NCBI RefSeq assembly: GCF_900115635.1
Contig: NZ_FOXE01000007.1
Coordinates: forward strand, 62,001-126,000
Reading direction: 5' to 3'
From: Oscillibacter sp. PC13
Lineage (GTDB): Bacteria > Bacillota > Clostridia > Oscillospirales > Oscillospiraceae
DNA: 64,000 bases
Numbering within the stretch: position 1 is the first letter of the stretch; every line of letters begins with the position of its first letter. The position numbers were made by a program, and so were the translations under genes. A model generated the notes under the pieces. The model ran no database searches, had not been told where the DNA came from, and saw only the letters and a list, made by a program, of their open reading frames with translations. This document shows positions 8,938-16,380 of the stretch, one piece after another.

Positions 8938-9150
8938 TCAGAACAGACCGGAGAGCAAGGGAATGAGGGTAGTACCGATCAGCACCACACCGCCGCCAGC
9001 CATGAGCTGCTTGATGCCCTGAGATTTTGCACCCGGATTGTCATTGCCGTAGCCCTCCATCAGGTTGACCACGCCCCACACAGCCAGACCGGCACCGAGA
9101 GCGATAACAAGCGTCTGCAAAACAGTGATTGCCTGAGTAATAAATGCCAT
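8938..9150 (-). CDS. Maff2 family small membrane protein, copy 2
   Basis: A 70-residue protein with an N-terminal membrane helix (about 5-27) and a second at the C-terminus (about 50-69), separated by the conserved loop NLMEGYGNDNPGAKSQGIKQ. This is the Maff2 family of conjugative elements; position and topology suggest a VirB2/TrbC pilin-like channel subunit (inferred). It differs from the copy at 9237-9449 only at residue 5 (Thr here, Ser there). It is preceded by AAGGAGG. Both copies are full length. Confidence 0.87.
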   Translation of the reverse strand: MAFITQAITVLQTLVIALGAGLAVWGVVNLMEGYGNDNPGAKSQGIKQLMAGGGVVLIGTTLIPLLSGLF

Positions 9151-9236
9151 AAAGAAAATCCTCCTTAGTTTTTGTTAAAATGAAGGGAGGGCGCGTCTGT
9201 CACGCCCTCCCGGTGGATGGTTTGCCGGACTGCCGA

Positions 9237-9449
9237 TTAAAACAGACCGGAGAGCAGAGGGATCAGGGTAGTGCCGATCAGCACCACACCGCCGCCAGCC
9301 ATGAGCTGCTTGATGCCCTGAGATTTTGCACCCGGATTGTCGTTGCCGTAGCCTTCCATCAGGTTGACCACGCCCCACACAGCCAGACCGGCACCGAGGG
9401 CGATAACGAGAGTCTGCAGAACCGTAATTGCCTGAGAGATAAATGCCAT
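9237..9449 (-). CDS. Maff2 family small membrane protein, copy 1
   Basis: A 70-residue protein nearly identical to the gene at 8938-9150 (69 of 70 residues). Same two-helix topology with central loop EGYGNDNPGAKSQGIK. The start ATG at 9449 is preceded by TAGGAGGAAAAGC. It lies just after a terminator hairpin (9493-9550) that follows virD4, so it may need read-through or its own promoter; two gene copies could raise dosage of a structural subunit. The nucleotide sequences of the copies are also very similar, pointing to a recent tandem duplication. Confidence 0.87.
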   Translation of the reverse strand: MAFISQAITVLQTLVIALGAGLAVWGVVNLMEGYGNDNPGAKSQGIKQLMAGGGVVLIGTTLIPLLSGLF

Positions 9450-9492
9450 ATGCTTTTCCTCCTAAAAATGTTGTGAGTTTTGGATTCTGGGC

Positions 9493-9550
9493 AAAAAAAT
9501 AGAAGCCCCGTCGTTGTTCCGCTTCATTGCGCGGTACAAGACGGGGCTTC
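9493..9550 (-). terminator. Intrinsic terminator/attenuator after virD4
   Basis: On the minus strand the arm GAAGCCCCGTC (9550-9540) pairs perfectly with GACGGGGCTTC (9512-9502) and is followed by a seven-T run (9499-9493). It begins within the last codons of virD4. It would end or attenuate transcription between the PcfB-VirD4 genes and the Maff2-to-DUF4366 block. Confidence 0.8.
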
Positions 9551-11336
9551 ATTCAGCTTCGATCACGCCCATGTCATAGAGATCGAACTTGTCATTGGGC
9601 TTAATAACTGCCTTGCGGGAAAGGTATCTTTCAATGTCAAAGGTGTTTCGCTTATCATAGTCGGACAATAGCCTGTATTTTGGATGCTTCGTTATGTCGT
9701 ACTTATCACTGAGAAAAGGTCTCACGCCTCTAAGCTGCAAAATACACTTGCCGCCGTCCATAACAGCGATCTCGTCCTGAGACATCAGCTCCTTGCCGGT
9801 CTTCTGGTAGTTCAGCCCGTAGGAATTGTTGGTGGATCGGGTTTCCGAAGTGTTGTAAAGGTCAATCGTTTCCTTGCCAAGCACTTCACTTAACTCTTTC
9901 AGCGTGGATTTTTCCTTGCCGCCGAGGAAGAGCGTTGCGTCACAGTTGCCGACAATGGTATCGGCTGCATCCTTGTAGATGGTCTTGAGCTGCGACTGGG
10001 ACTGCAAAATGATGGATGCAGAGATTTCGCGGCTTCGTATGGTTGCAATGAGCTTATCGAACTTCGGAATCTGACCGATATTCGCAAACTCATCGAGCAG
10101 ACAGCGTACATGAACGGGAAGTCTGCCGCCGTACTCATCATCAGCTTTATCACAGAGAAGGTTGAACATTTGCGAATACATGATGGCACAGACGAAATTG
10201 AAGGTGTCATCCGTATCACTGATGATTACAAACAGAGCGGTTTTCCTGTCACCGAGGGCATCCAGCTCCAACTCATCGTAGCTCATCAGCTCTCGCAGTT
10301 CAGCTATGTCGAAGGGAGCAAGCCGCGCACCGCAGCTAATTAAGATCGATTTTGCAGTTTTGCCGGCACTTAGCTTGTATTTGCGGTATTGCCGTACTGC
10401 AAAGTGTTCCGGGTTTTTGGCTTCCAACTCATCGAACATGATGTCAACGGGATTTTTGAAGGTCTCGTCATCCTCTCTGGCTTCCGAAGCATTGATCATT
10501 TCGAGCAAGGTAGTAAAGTTTTTCTCGTGTTCCGGTGCTTCGTACCAGATATAGCCGATGTATGCCTGATAGAGCAGCTTTTCAGCTTTCACCCAGAAAT
10601 CCTCGCCGGACTTATCGCCATCTCCCTTCGTGTTGACGATGATCGTATTGACCAGCTTGAGGATGTCCTTTTCGCTGCGGATATAGGCAAACGGGTTATA
10701 GTGCATAGACTTCTTGAAGTTGATTAGATTCAGGGACTTGATCACATAGCCGTTGCGCTCAAGCATCCGTCCGCAATCGACCAGTAGCGTTCCTTTCGGA
10801 TCGGTCACAATGTAGCTGACCGGAAAAGACTGAGAGGAACACTGCATCAGGTTTGGCTTCACATAGAAGCGCGTCTTACCTGAGCCAGAACCGCCGATTA
10901 CCATGACATTTTTGTTCCTGGCATACTTTGGCTGCTTCGGACGGCTGTTCATGGTAAGAGCTTCCGTTTGCGTCAGGATAATGTTGTTGGCGAAATCATC
11001 ATCCATATAGGGCTTGATGTCCTCCGGTTTTCCCCAACGGGCAGATCCATATTCCTCTCCTTGGCGAAACTTCTTGCGGTTTTTGCCCTTCATGTAGACT
11101 GCCAGCTTGAGCAATGCTCCTGCGGCAGCACCAATGAGCAAATCCATCGGATGAAAGCTGGGAAGCGGATTTACGAAAGCAGAACCGAAATTGGCGAAGC
11201 CTGTGGTGAGCTTGTCAACAAACTCGGTGCCGGGTGCCATGCGAAAAGCCGCAGCAACCTTGTTGACAAAGTAGAACGCGAACACATACGGGAGATTGAG
11301 AAGAATGAGCTTTTTTATGTCGGGCTTTCTTGTCAT
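9549..11336 (-). CDS. virD4: VirD4-type type IV coupling protein
   Basis: A 595-residue protein with two N-terminal membrane segments (about 10-30 and 60-80). The cytoplasmic ATPase domain carries Walker A GGSGSGKT (about 148-155) and Walker B LLDEFANIG, typical of the VirD4/TraG coupling protein family. Known role: binds the relaxase-DNA complex and feeds it into the transfer channel. The ATG at 11336 overlaps the end of pcfB by 4 nt, so the two are translationally coupled, as in pCF10-like and Tn1549-like systems. A terminator hairpin overlaps its stop. Confidence 0.9.
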   Translation of the reverse strand: MTRKPDIKKLILLNLPYVFAFYFVNKVAAAFRMAPGTEFVDKLTTGFANFGSAFVNPLPSFHPMDLLIGAAAGALLKLAVYMKGKNRKKFRQGEEYGSARWGKPEDIKPYMDDDFANNIILTQTEALTMNSRPKQPKYARNKNVMVIGGSGSGKTRFYVKPNLMQCSSQSFPVSYIVTDPKGTLLVDCGRMLERNGYVIKSLNLINFKKSMHYNPFAYIRSEKDILKLVNTIIVNTKGDGDKSGEDFWVKAEKLLYQAYIGYIWYEAPEHEKNFTTLLEMINASEAREDDETFKNPVDIMFDELEAKNPEHFAVRQYRKYKLSAGKTAKSILISCGARLAPFDIAELRELMSYDELELDALGDRKTALFVIISDTDDTFNFVCAIMYSQMFNLLCDKADDEYGGRLPVHVRCLLDEFANIGQIPKFDKLIATIRSREISASIILQSQSQLKTIYKDAADTIVGNCDATLFLGGKEKSTLKELSEVLGKETIDLYNTSETRSTNNSYGLNYQKTGKELMSQDEIAVMDGGKCILQLRGVRPFLSDKYDITKHPKYRLLSDYDKRNTFDIERYLSRKAVIKPNDKFDLYDMGVIEAE

Positions 11337-11824
11337 AGCTCAACGCCTCGATCCTTACTCTTGACCTTAGCCTTTTCACGCTGCTGCTTCTTGGACTGAT
11401 CCTGCTGTCTGGACAGCTTCCGGCGAAGAGATGGCTGATCCTTCTGCTTGACCGTCTTTGCGGAGAACTCTTTGAACGCCTGTGTCATTACATCGACATC
11501 GCGCCCCTTGAAAAAGACAAGGTATCGCGGAGGCTGTTCGGAAGTGTCCTTCTTGAGTGCATAGTCAATCCCGTATTTGCTTGCTGTACGCTCAAAGGAC
11601 TTGATATTTCCGTCGGTCACTTCGATGTTGCTGATGGCGGCGTTTTGCTCGACGAGATGCTTGATGGACTGCTTCCCGCGATAGGTCTTAGGCTGAGAGG
11701 CGGTTTTCTGTGCCTTCTCAATTTCCTCTACGAACTTTTTAAGAGCCTTATCCAGAACCTCTGCGGTGATTTTGCCGCCCTTGATGGCAATAGCAACAAC
11801 CTTGGTATTTACTTCATCCTGCAT
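11333..11824 (-). CDS. pcfB: PcfB family conjugation protein
   Basis: A 163-residue protein starting MQDEVNTKVVAIAIKGGKIT, preceded by AAGGAGG. The central part (about 20-115) matches DUF3801/PcfB. The C-terminal 45 residues are very basic and Gln-rich (for example RRKLSRQQDQSKKQQREKAK), suiting nucleic-acid or relaxosome contact. In pCF10, PcfB-type proteins lie next to the coupling protein PcfC. Here the same gene pair overlaps by 4 nt. It probably helps bring the relaxosome to the VirD4 coupling protein. Confidence 0.85.
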   Translation of the reverse strand: MQDEVNTKVVAIAIKGGKITAEVLDKALKKFVEEIEKAQKTASQPKTYRGKQSIKHLVEQNAAISNIEVTDGNIKSFERTASKYGIDYALKKDTSEQPPRYLVFFKGRDVDVMTQAFKEFSAKTVKQKDQPSLRRKLSRQQDQSKKQQREKAKVKSKDRGVEL

Positions 11825-11866
11825 GGGAACCTCCTTCCTGAGTTATTGCGAGCGCATTTGCCGCAG

Positions 11867-11902
11867 TTAAGGCGGCACACCCCGGAGATAGATTGTGCGC
11901 AT
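11867..11902 (-). CDS. Eleven-codon open frame before pcfB (leader or remnant)
   Basis: A tiny frame, MRTIYLRGVPP then TAA, begins 9 nt after a strong GGAAGGAGG site (about 11920-11912) in the spacer between the DUF6017 gene and pcfB. The ribosome site is as good as those of neighbouring real genes. It could be a translated leader peptide, or the start of a ribbon-helix-helix-type gene that has been truncated; the text YLRGVPP resembles the beginning of such proteins, but this is only an impression. No longer in-frame continuation exists. Confidence 0.3.
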   Translation of the reverse strand: MRTIYLRGVPP

Positions 11903-11926
11903 GATTGATACCTCCTTCCGAAGAGC

Positions 11927-12763
11927 TTATTTCTGACCGTAAAGGTCGTGATTGACGAGAGCGGAGTAGTAGTTGTCCATCGTCAGCGATGCGTTATACA
12001 AGGTCGTGAGCATATATGCCCGGATGTTCCGAATGTCGGACGGGCATTCGTCCATTGCGTGAAGGACATACTCAATGTGGCTGCTGTTAAGCTTGAGAAA
12101 GCGGGACTTTACCACTTGCTGCGGCATCTCCTCTCCGTTGATGCGGATTGTCGGGCGAGTAGAACAGATGGCATCCAGCATGATCTCAACCATTTCATTT
12201 ACGCGGTCAGTATCGAAGCGCTTGTCCTGAGAGAGTATGTCAAGCTCAAGATTGTCCCGAATAATCTCTTCATACTGCGCTCTCATGTCCATCTCATCCA
12301 TCCCATCAAGATTGATGGATTGATAATTACTCAGAGAGTTATTTCTTTCTTGGGTAATTACTTGATTAGTATTTATTTGTGCGGGATTATCCGTGTGTGG
12401 CTTATCCATGTCAGGACTATCCACATCTGGATTTTCCGTATGTGGATTTTCCGTATCAGAAAGAACCGGCTGCGGCTTCTCATATATCTCAAAGACCATG
12501 CAGGACATTCTGCCTTTGCTGTCCCTTGTCCTGTGCCGGACGAGATAACCATGCTTTTCAAGCTCACGGAGAGCGGACTGGATGGCATCGGGACCTTCCT
12601 TGCAGATTGCCGACAAACCGCGAGTCGAAAACTTCCAGCCGTCGTTGAATGAAAGCATCTTGGAAAGCAGCCCGACTGCCTTGAGAGACAGGCTTTTATC
12701 TCTGAGATGGAAATTAGCCATGACCGTGTAGCTGCGGTCTTTGTTTACGCGATAGATTGCCAT
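11927..12763 (-). CDS. DUF6017/replication-initiator-like winged-helix protein
   Basis: A 278-residue protein; the ATG at 12763 (MAIYRVNKD) has AAAGGAGC upstream, and the open frame before it overlaps the preceding gene without a ribosome site. Residues 1-100 form a RepA_N-like helix-turn-helix domain (SLKAVGLLSKMLSF, then EGPDAIQSALRELEKHGYLV). A repetitive linker encoded by five 15-bp units follows, then a C-terminal helical DUF6017 domain (about 165-275). Such proteins are widespread in Tn1549/CTn elements and may start element replication or regulate transfer; neither is proven by this sequence. Confidence 0.8.
   Translation of the reverse strand: MAIYRVNKDRSYTVMANFHLRDKSLSLKAVGLLSKMLSFNDGWKFSTRGLSAICKEGPDAIQSALRELEKHGYLVRHRTRDSKGRMSCMVFEIYEKPQPVLSDTENPHTENPDVDSPDMDKPHTDNPAQINTNQVITQERNNSLSNYQSINLDGMDEMDMRAQYEEIIRDNLELDILSQDKRFDTDRVNEMVEIMLDAICSTRPTIRINGEEMPQQVVKSRFLKLNSSHIEYVLHAMDECPSDIRNIRAYMLTTLYNASLTMDNYYSALVNHDLYGQK
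12384..12458. repeat. Five 15-bp coding minisatellite units
   Basis: Five consecutive 15-bp degenerate units on the plus strand, each beginning GGATTATCC, GGCTTATCC, GGACTATCC or GGATTTTCC, fill 12384-12458. On the coding (minus) strand they encode a linker of pentapeptides of the type TENPH, TENPD, VDSPD, MDKPH and TDNP. They separate the DNA-binding and C-terminal domains of the DUF6017 protein. Unit number may vary by slippage. Confidence 0.8.
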
Positions 12764-12767
12764 GTGA

Positions 12768-12998
12768 TCAACGCTCCTTTTTGCTATCCTGCGGACTGCG
12801 AAGCGTCGAAAGGGAAACCGGTGAGTAGGGACATTTCTCAAAAACGCAGGATTGATATTTCCAATGCGGACGATGGAAACAGCAGGATCGGCATTCTGGG
12901 CAGATACCATCACAGCCGCTATCGTAGTGGTTAAAGCCGGGTACTTCTCGCATGAGAGCTTCAAAGGCTTGCAGATTTCCGGCAGTGTAATAGCTCAT
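12768..12998 (-). CDS. Small cysteine-rich ICE protein
   Basis: A 76-residue protein starting MSYYTAGNLQAFEALMREVP, preceded by AGGAG. It has seven cysteines, six in a central cluster (CDGICPECRSCCF, then CVFEKCP), suggesting a metal- or Fe-S-binding fold. The gene ends 5 nt before the DUF6017 start codon and is probably co-transcribed with it. I recall similar small proteins at the same place in other Firmicutes ICEs but know of no assigned function. Confidence 0.65.
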   Translation of the reverse strand: MSYYTAGNLQAFEALMREVPGFNHYDSGCDGICPECRSCCFHRPHWKYQSCVFEKCPYSPVSLSTLRSPQDSKKER

Positions 12999-13070
12999 GG
13001 TGTAATTCTCCTTTCTTGTAGCTACTTGCCGTCAGACTGCAAATCCTGTTATTTCCAGCTTTCGGGCAAC

Positions 13071-13123
13071 AAAAAAAGAGGGGTTCGTTCCGTACTCCGT
13101 GATGGAGACGAAACGAACCCCTC
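13071..13123 (-). terminator. Strong intrinsic terminator after DUF6050 gene
   Basis: Minus-strand hairpin: GAGGGGTTCGTTTC (13123-13110) pairs with a near-perfect complement at 13091-13078, followed by seven T (13077-13071). It ends the DUF6050 transcript just before the 76-residue gene, so the transfer genes downstream need their own promoter. Confidence 0.85.
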
Positions 13124-13143
13124 TTAACTTACTTTTTTGATAT

Positions 13144-13452
13144 TCAGATGATTTCTCGGATGGTGTGAATGATACCGAGCATTAGCCCGATAATCAGGGC
13201 GAGTCCTCCGATAAGACCGCCGACGATAAAATTGACCGCAAGCACCCCTAATGTACCGCCGATTCCAAACCCATGTGGGATGAGCCAGAGGCTCATCCTT
13301 CTGATACCGAATGGACATCCTACCAACAGCCACATGAGGAAGTAGTCACAGATACCATCGGTCATGTATATCGGTTTGAAAAAAGCGGCAAGGCAGAGAG
13401 CAAATGCAAGCGGAAGAATGACCTCCTTGATCAGTGTTTTAACAGCCCTCAT
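13144..13452 (-). CDS. DUF6050 family membrane protein
   Basis: A 102-residue protein with three or four hydrophobic segments (about 10-25, 37-47, 60-80 and 82-97) and the conserved motif WLLVGCPFGIRRM in the middle. The start (MRAVKTLIKEVILPLAFA) is preceded by GGAGGAAC. It matches DUF6050, a small integral membrane family carried by Firmicutes conjugative elements. It ends at a strong terminator. Role unknown; possibly entry exclusion or an envelope accessory (inference from location only). Confidence 0.75.
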   Translation of the reverse strand: MRAVKTLIKEVILPLAFALCLAAFFKPIYMTDGICDYFLMWLLVGCPFGIRRMSLWLIPHGFGIGGTLGVLAVNFIVGGLIGGLALIIGLMLGIIHTIREII

Positions 13453-13550
13453 TGTTCCTCCTTCTGCCGGAGGGGGTGTGCCGAGGCTTTCCCGTCCGGC
13501 TGCTTGATTATTGTGTGTAGTCCTTTGTTTTCGGTCAAAAAAAGAAGGGA

Positions 13551-13871
13551 CTAAGCCAGAATGCCTTGATTTTCAAGGTCTTTCTGATTTAGTCCCATTA
13601 TCGCACAATAATCCTTCGTAACAACGCAGTTGATTTTCCCGTCCTCAATGTCATCAATCATTCTCTGAAAATCCGGCCTGTCAAAGTTCGTTCCAGACCA
13701 TCCATCGTCGATATATTCATCTATGACATTCAGGCCATGCTCGGCGGCATATTGCCGGAGCATCATGCGTTGTGTCTGAATACTCCCGCTTTCTCCTTGC
13801 AGTTCATCGTCCCGGCTCAATCTCATATAAAGCGCCGTGTTGTAAATCGTAGTATTGTAAGGTTGTTTCAC
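13551..13871 (-). pseudogene. Truncated large serine recombinase with foreign tail
   Basis: A 106-residue frame from a GTG start (13871; GGAGG upstream). Residues 1-87 are the N-terminal catalytic resolvase domain: ALYMRLSRDD contains the nucleophile Ser, followed by GESGSIQTQR, DGWSGTNFDRPDF and NCVVTKD. Intact members continue with LSRLGR and are about 500-550 residues. Here the family similarity stops at VVTKD and is replaced by 19 unrelated residues (YCAIMGLNQKDLENQGILA). It lacks the DNA-binding and recombinase domains, so it is very unlikely to recombine DNA. The break looks like an insertion or recombination junction. Confidence 0.75.
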
Positions 13872-13900
13872 CGTTAAAAATCCTCCTTCTAAAGAAACAA

Positions 13901-13961
13901 CCCACGCTTACAATACTTTTGCTCTATGGCAATTATATCATAAGCGTGGGCGTGTTATCAA
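13901..13961 (-). promoter_or_regulatory. Promoter with flanking inverted repeat before the recombinase fragment
   Basis: Minus-strand -35 TTGATA (13961-13956), 18-nt spacer, extended -10 TGATATAAT (-10 hexamer 13937-13932). A perfect 10-bp inverted repeat lies over it: TAAGCGTGGG at 13941-13950 in the spacer and CCCACGCTTA at 13901-13910 just downstream of the expected start site. This looks like a repressor-controlled or structured promoter. Confidence 0.65.
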
Positions 13962-13971
13962 TGATGGGCTA

Positions 13972-14166
13972 TCAGGTTGAAGCGGCTTTTTCTGCGGTAT
14001 GCCGCACCACATCTACAATCAGATCACCGAGGGGCTTCCCGCCTGCGGCGAAGTGTTCGGAGATTTTTATACGGTTGTTCCCACATACAAAATACTGCGT
14101 GCCGTTCTCTGCTTGTATGACCTGCCCTGTCCGGGGTGTAAAAATATCGCTTTCGCTTTTTGCCAT
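13972..14166 (-). CDS. TnpW-like small transposon protein
   Basis: A 64-residue protein from the ATG at 14166 (GGAGGACACTGG upstream). The sequence has a short extended part (TGQVIQAENGTQYFVCGNNR) and a C-terminal helix (HFAAGGKPLGDLIVDVVRHT). Size, layout and location between a serine recombinase and a Mob gene fit TnpW of Tn4451-like mobilizable elements. Its molecular role is unknown. It sits 106 nt upstream of the recombinase fragment, with that gene's promoter between them. Confidence 0.55.
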   Translation of the reverse strand: MAKSESDIFTPRTGQVIQAENGTQYFVCGNNRIKISEHFAAGGKPLGDLIVDVVRHTAEKAAST

Positions 14167-14238
14167 CCAGTGTCCTCCATATTCAGTTTTCAAGGTACAA
14201 TGCCGCACAAAGGCGGCGAAAATTTCTGCTTATATCTA

Positions 14239-15183
14239 TCACCTTTCCTTTACCGTGTGCCGCTGCTGACGTTTCAGTTCCGCCAGTATATCCGGCGGGA
14301 TACGGTCAACCAGCCGCTGTAAATTGTCCAGTTCGCTTTTCAGCTTTGCCCGTTCCATCGTATCTTTCATCTTTCCTTTTTCGCTGGCCTTTGCCCTTGC
14401 TTCCAACTTCTCATTCTCCGCCAACAGGTCATTGATTGTGACCTTGTACTTTTTCAACTGCCCGGAGAAGTTCTCCATCTGCGGGAACCACTTTTTTAGC
14501 ATGGAGAGGGCTTCCTCTTTTTTCTTTCCGGCGTTCAGCGGGTTAATGCCGTCAAGGGCGGCTTCAATGGCTCTGGCCTGTCGGGAGAGGGAAACCGCCT
14601 GTTTGAAAAGCCGGGTGGGGATATGCTTCCGGCCTGTCTTGCTGGCACTCTCCCCACGCTCCAAGTCGGGATATTTCACCACCATATAGGCGTGAAAATC
14701 GTCCTGCCACTTCGTCAGGTTTGCCCGGTTGCCGATAATCTCCTTTGCACACAGGCGGTTGTCCTTTGTCAGCGGAACAAAGGTCAAATGCAGGTGGGGC
14801 GTTTTCTCGTCCATGTGTACCACCGCCGACACGATATTTTCCCGTCCTACCCGGCCAATGAGGAAGTCCGCCGCCCTCTGGAAAAACGCCTGTATCTCCT
14901 TTGGGGATTTCCCCTTGAAAAACTCCGGGCTGGCAGTTACCAGCGTATCGACAAACCGTGTGCTGTCCTTGCGGGTTCGGCACCCGGCCTGCTCAATCCG
15001 GCTCTGAATGAAGTGGTAATAGCGTCCCTCCGGCTTGACGATATGGAAGTTGTATTTGCTCCGGCTTGTGTCAATGTCGGGATTGCTGGCATACTGTTCT
15101 TTCTGTCTTTCGTGATGGGCTTCCAGCGGCCTTGCCGGGTTGCCCTTGTGCTTCTCAAACCGTAAAATTGCGTGTTGTGCCAT
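14239..15183 (-). CDS. MobV/Pre family relaxase
   Basis: A 314-residue plasmid mobilization/recombination protein. The N-terminal relaxase domain (1-200) contains VHMDEKTPHLHLTFVP, the His-rich metal-binding motif of MobV relaxases, and ITGNRANL-type DNA-contact segments. The C-terminal third is a charged coiled coil (LAENEKLEARAKASEKGKMK). The family nicks at an oriT usually located just upstream of its gene. At 314 residues it is shorter than many MobV proteins (about 400-500). It is the equivalent of TnpZ in Tn4451. It could mobilise the inner element using the T4SS of the surrounding ICE. Confidence 0.85.
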   Translation of the reverse strand: MAQHAILRFEKHKGNPARPLEAHHERQKEQYASNPDIDTSRSKYNFHIVKPEGRYYHFIQSRIEQAGCRTRKDSTRFVDTLVTASPEFFKGKSPKEIQAFFQRAADFLIGRVGRENIVSAVVHMDEKTPHLHLTFVPLTKDNRLCAKEIIGNRANLTKWQDDFHAYMVVKYPDLERGESASKTGRKHIPTRLFKQAVSLSRQARAIEAALDGINPLNAGKKKEEALSMLKKWFPQMENFSGQLKKYKVTINDLLAENEKLEARAKASEKGKMKDTMERAKLKSELDNLQRLVDRIPPDILAELKRQQRHTVKER

Positions 15184-15343
15184 TCTGCTCCTTTCCCCAT
15201 TCCTTTCCTATCCGGGGTTTTCCACAGGGAAAATCCCGCAGAAAATAGCTCGGATAGGATTGGAATGGATAGAATATAAATCAATCTTTTTATCTTTGTA
15301 TTTCTATATACCGTCCGGTTTTCGTACGTCTCAGGAGTGATTT

Positions 15344-15362
15344 CCGTACTTCATGGGTACGG
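15344..15362. repeat. Inverted repeat upstream of mob (oriT candidate)
   Basis: CCGTAC at 15344-15349 and GTACGG at 15357-15362 form a short hairpin with a 7-nt loop, within the 182-bp spacer (15184-15365) between the RepA-like gene and mob. MobV origins are short hairpins upstream of mob, so this spacer is the natural place for oriT. No exact match to a known MobV nick site was recognised. Confidence 0.3.
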
Positions 15363-15365
15363 TTT

Positions 15366-15761
15366 TCAGTCCTCCGGCGTACCAGAACGGGATTTCTTGA
15401 AGTCGGTGTTTGGAACCGCTTCATAGGATTTTGGAAAAATGCGATTGGGTTTTCCACAGCCCTGCTTCTGGATCTCCACCAGTCCGGCGTATTGCAGTTC
15501 CCGCAGGGTATTCACCGCTTTCTGCCGCCCACAGTGGAGCAGGTCAACCACTTCACAGATGGGGTAATACAGGAAAATCCGTCCGCAGTCATCCGCCCAC
15601 CCATTCTTGCGGGATAACTCTGTCCGGCGCAGGATAAAGGCGTACAGAACCTTTGCCTCGTTGGACAGGGGCTTGAATGTGGGGGCTTCAAAGAGGAAAT
15701 TCGGGAGCCGGGTGAAGCTGAACGCCCTTTCCGGCTGATGGATATAGATGGTATTTGTCAT
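15366..15761 (-). CDS. RepA N-terminal-domain replication initiator (short)
   Basis: A 131-residue protein beginning MTNTIYIHQPERAFSFTRLP. It matches the RepA_N domain: FLFEAPTFKPLSNEAKVLYAFILRRTELS, then a helix-turn-helix with GRIFLYYPICEVVDLLHCGRQKAVNTLRELQ. It has only the DNA-binding domain; full plasmid RepA proteins are about 250-350 residues. It may be a truncated initiator or a standalone regulator, as common in these mobile elements. It is followed by a 182-bp spacer and the mob gene. Confidence 0.75.
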   Translation of the reverse strand: MTNTIYIHQPERAFSFTRLPNFLFEAPTFKPLSNEAKVLYAFILRRTELSRKNGWADDCGRIFLYYPICEVVDLLHCGRQKAVNTLRELQYAGLVEIQKQGCGKPNRIFPKSYEAVPNTDFKKSRSGTPED

Positions 15762-15872
15762 AGTGCGTTTTGTGGACGGTTAGAAGCCCGTTTTCCGGGG
15801 CGGACGATACTTTATACCACCTGCCCCGGTTTGGGGCTTGCGAAGCCTGATAAATCAAGGCTTTTTCCGCTC

Positions 15873-16286
15873 CTAACTGTCCACAGCAGACCTCCTTTTC
15901 CGTTCACTTTCTGTTTTCTGCCGCCTGTGAGCTCTGGCGGCACAGCCGGGGCAGTATTTTGCCCGGTTGGATTTAGGGACAAATACACCGCCGCAGACCG
16001 CACAGCGTTTCAAGTCCTTATCCCGGAAAATCTCCGCTTCCAGCGTTCCGTCCAGCGGCAAAACCGCCCAGCGGAACCACTTACAGCAGACCGAGAAAGA
16101 AACCGTCTGCGGGCAGGTGCAGGTGTCCCCATCGTCAAGGACAATGCAGTTGCCGTCCTCACAGCAACAGCACTCTCGGCGTATCAGGCTGGCCGCCTGT
16201 TTCCTTTGCGCCGGTGTCATGCGGTAAAGGGAACCGTCCAGCCTGCGTTCCAGCGGCGGCAAGTCTTTATAGGGGTTATCTCTCAT
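15873..16286 (-). CDS. Cysteine-rich VLP protein
   Basis: A 137-residue protein with two cysteine groups: RRECCCCEDGNCIVLDDG...CTCPQ (about residues 37-60) and a C-terminal CAVCGGVFVPKSNRAKYCPGC zinc-ribbon-like segment (about 95-115). The family occurs in Firmicutes mobile elements next to RepA-like and MobV genes, as here. The zinc ribbon suggests nucleic-acid binding. No RBS-like sequence is obvious immediately before the ATG at 16286, but the family match fixes the start (MRDNPYKDLPPLERRLDGSL). Confidence 0.75.
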   Translation of the reverse strand: MRDNPYKDLPPLERRLDGSLYRMTPAQRKQAASLIRRECCCCEDGNCIVLDDGDTCTCPQTVSFSVCCKWFRWAVLPLDGTLEAEIFRDKDLKRCAVCGGVFVPKSNRAKYCPGCAARAHRRQKTESERKRRSAVDS

Positions 16287-16380
16287 GCGTTCCCTCCATT
16301 TTGCTTTCCGTTGCCGTTCCCCCCGAAAAGTTTTCCTGCCCCATTCCTGCGGCGTGTTCCGGCGTTGGCACGCTCCCCGC

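Noticed and set aside
12384-12458. CRISPR-like array
   Set aside because: Units are 15 bp, contiguous and in-frame within a coding sequence, with no spacers.
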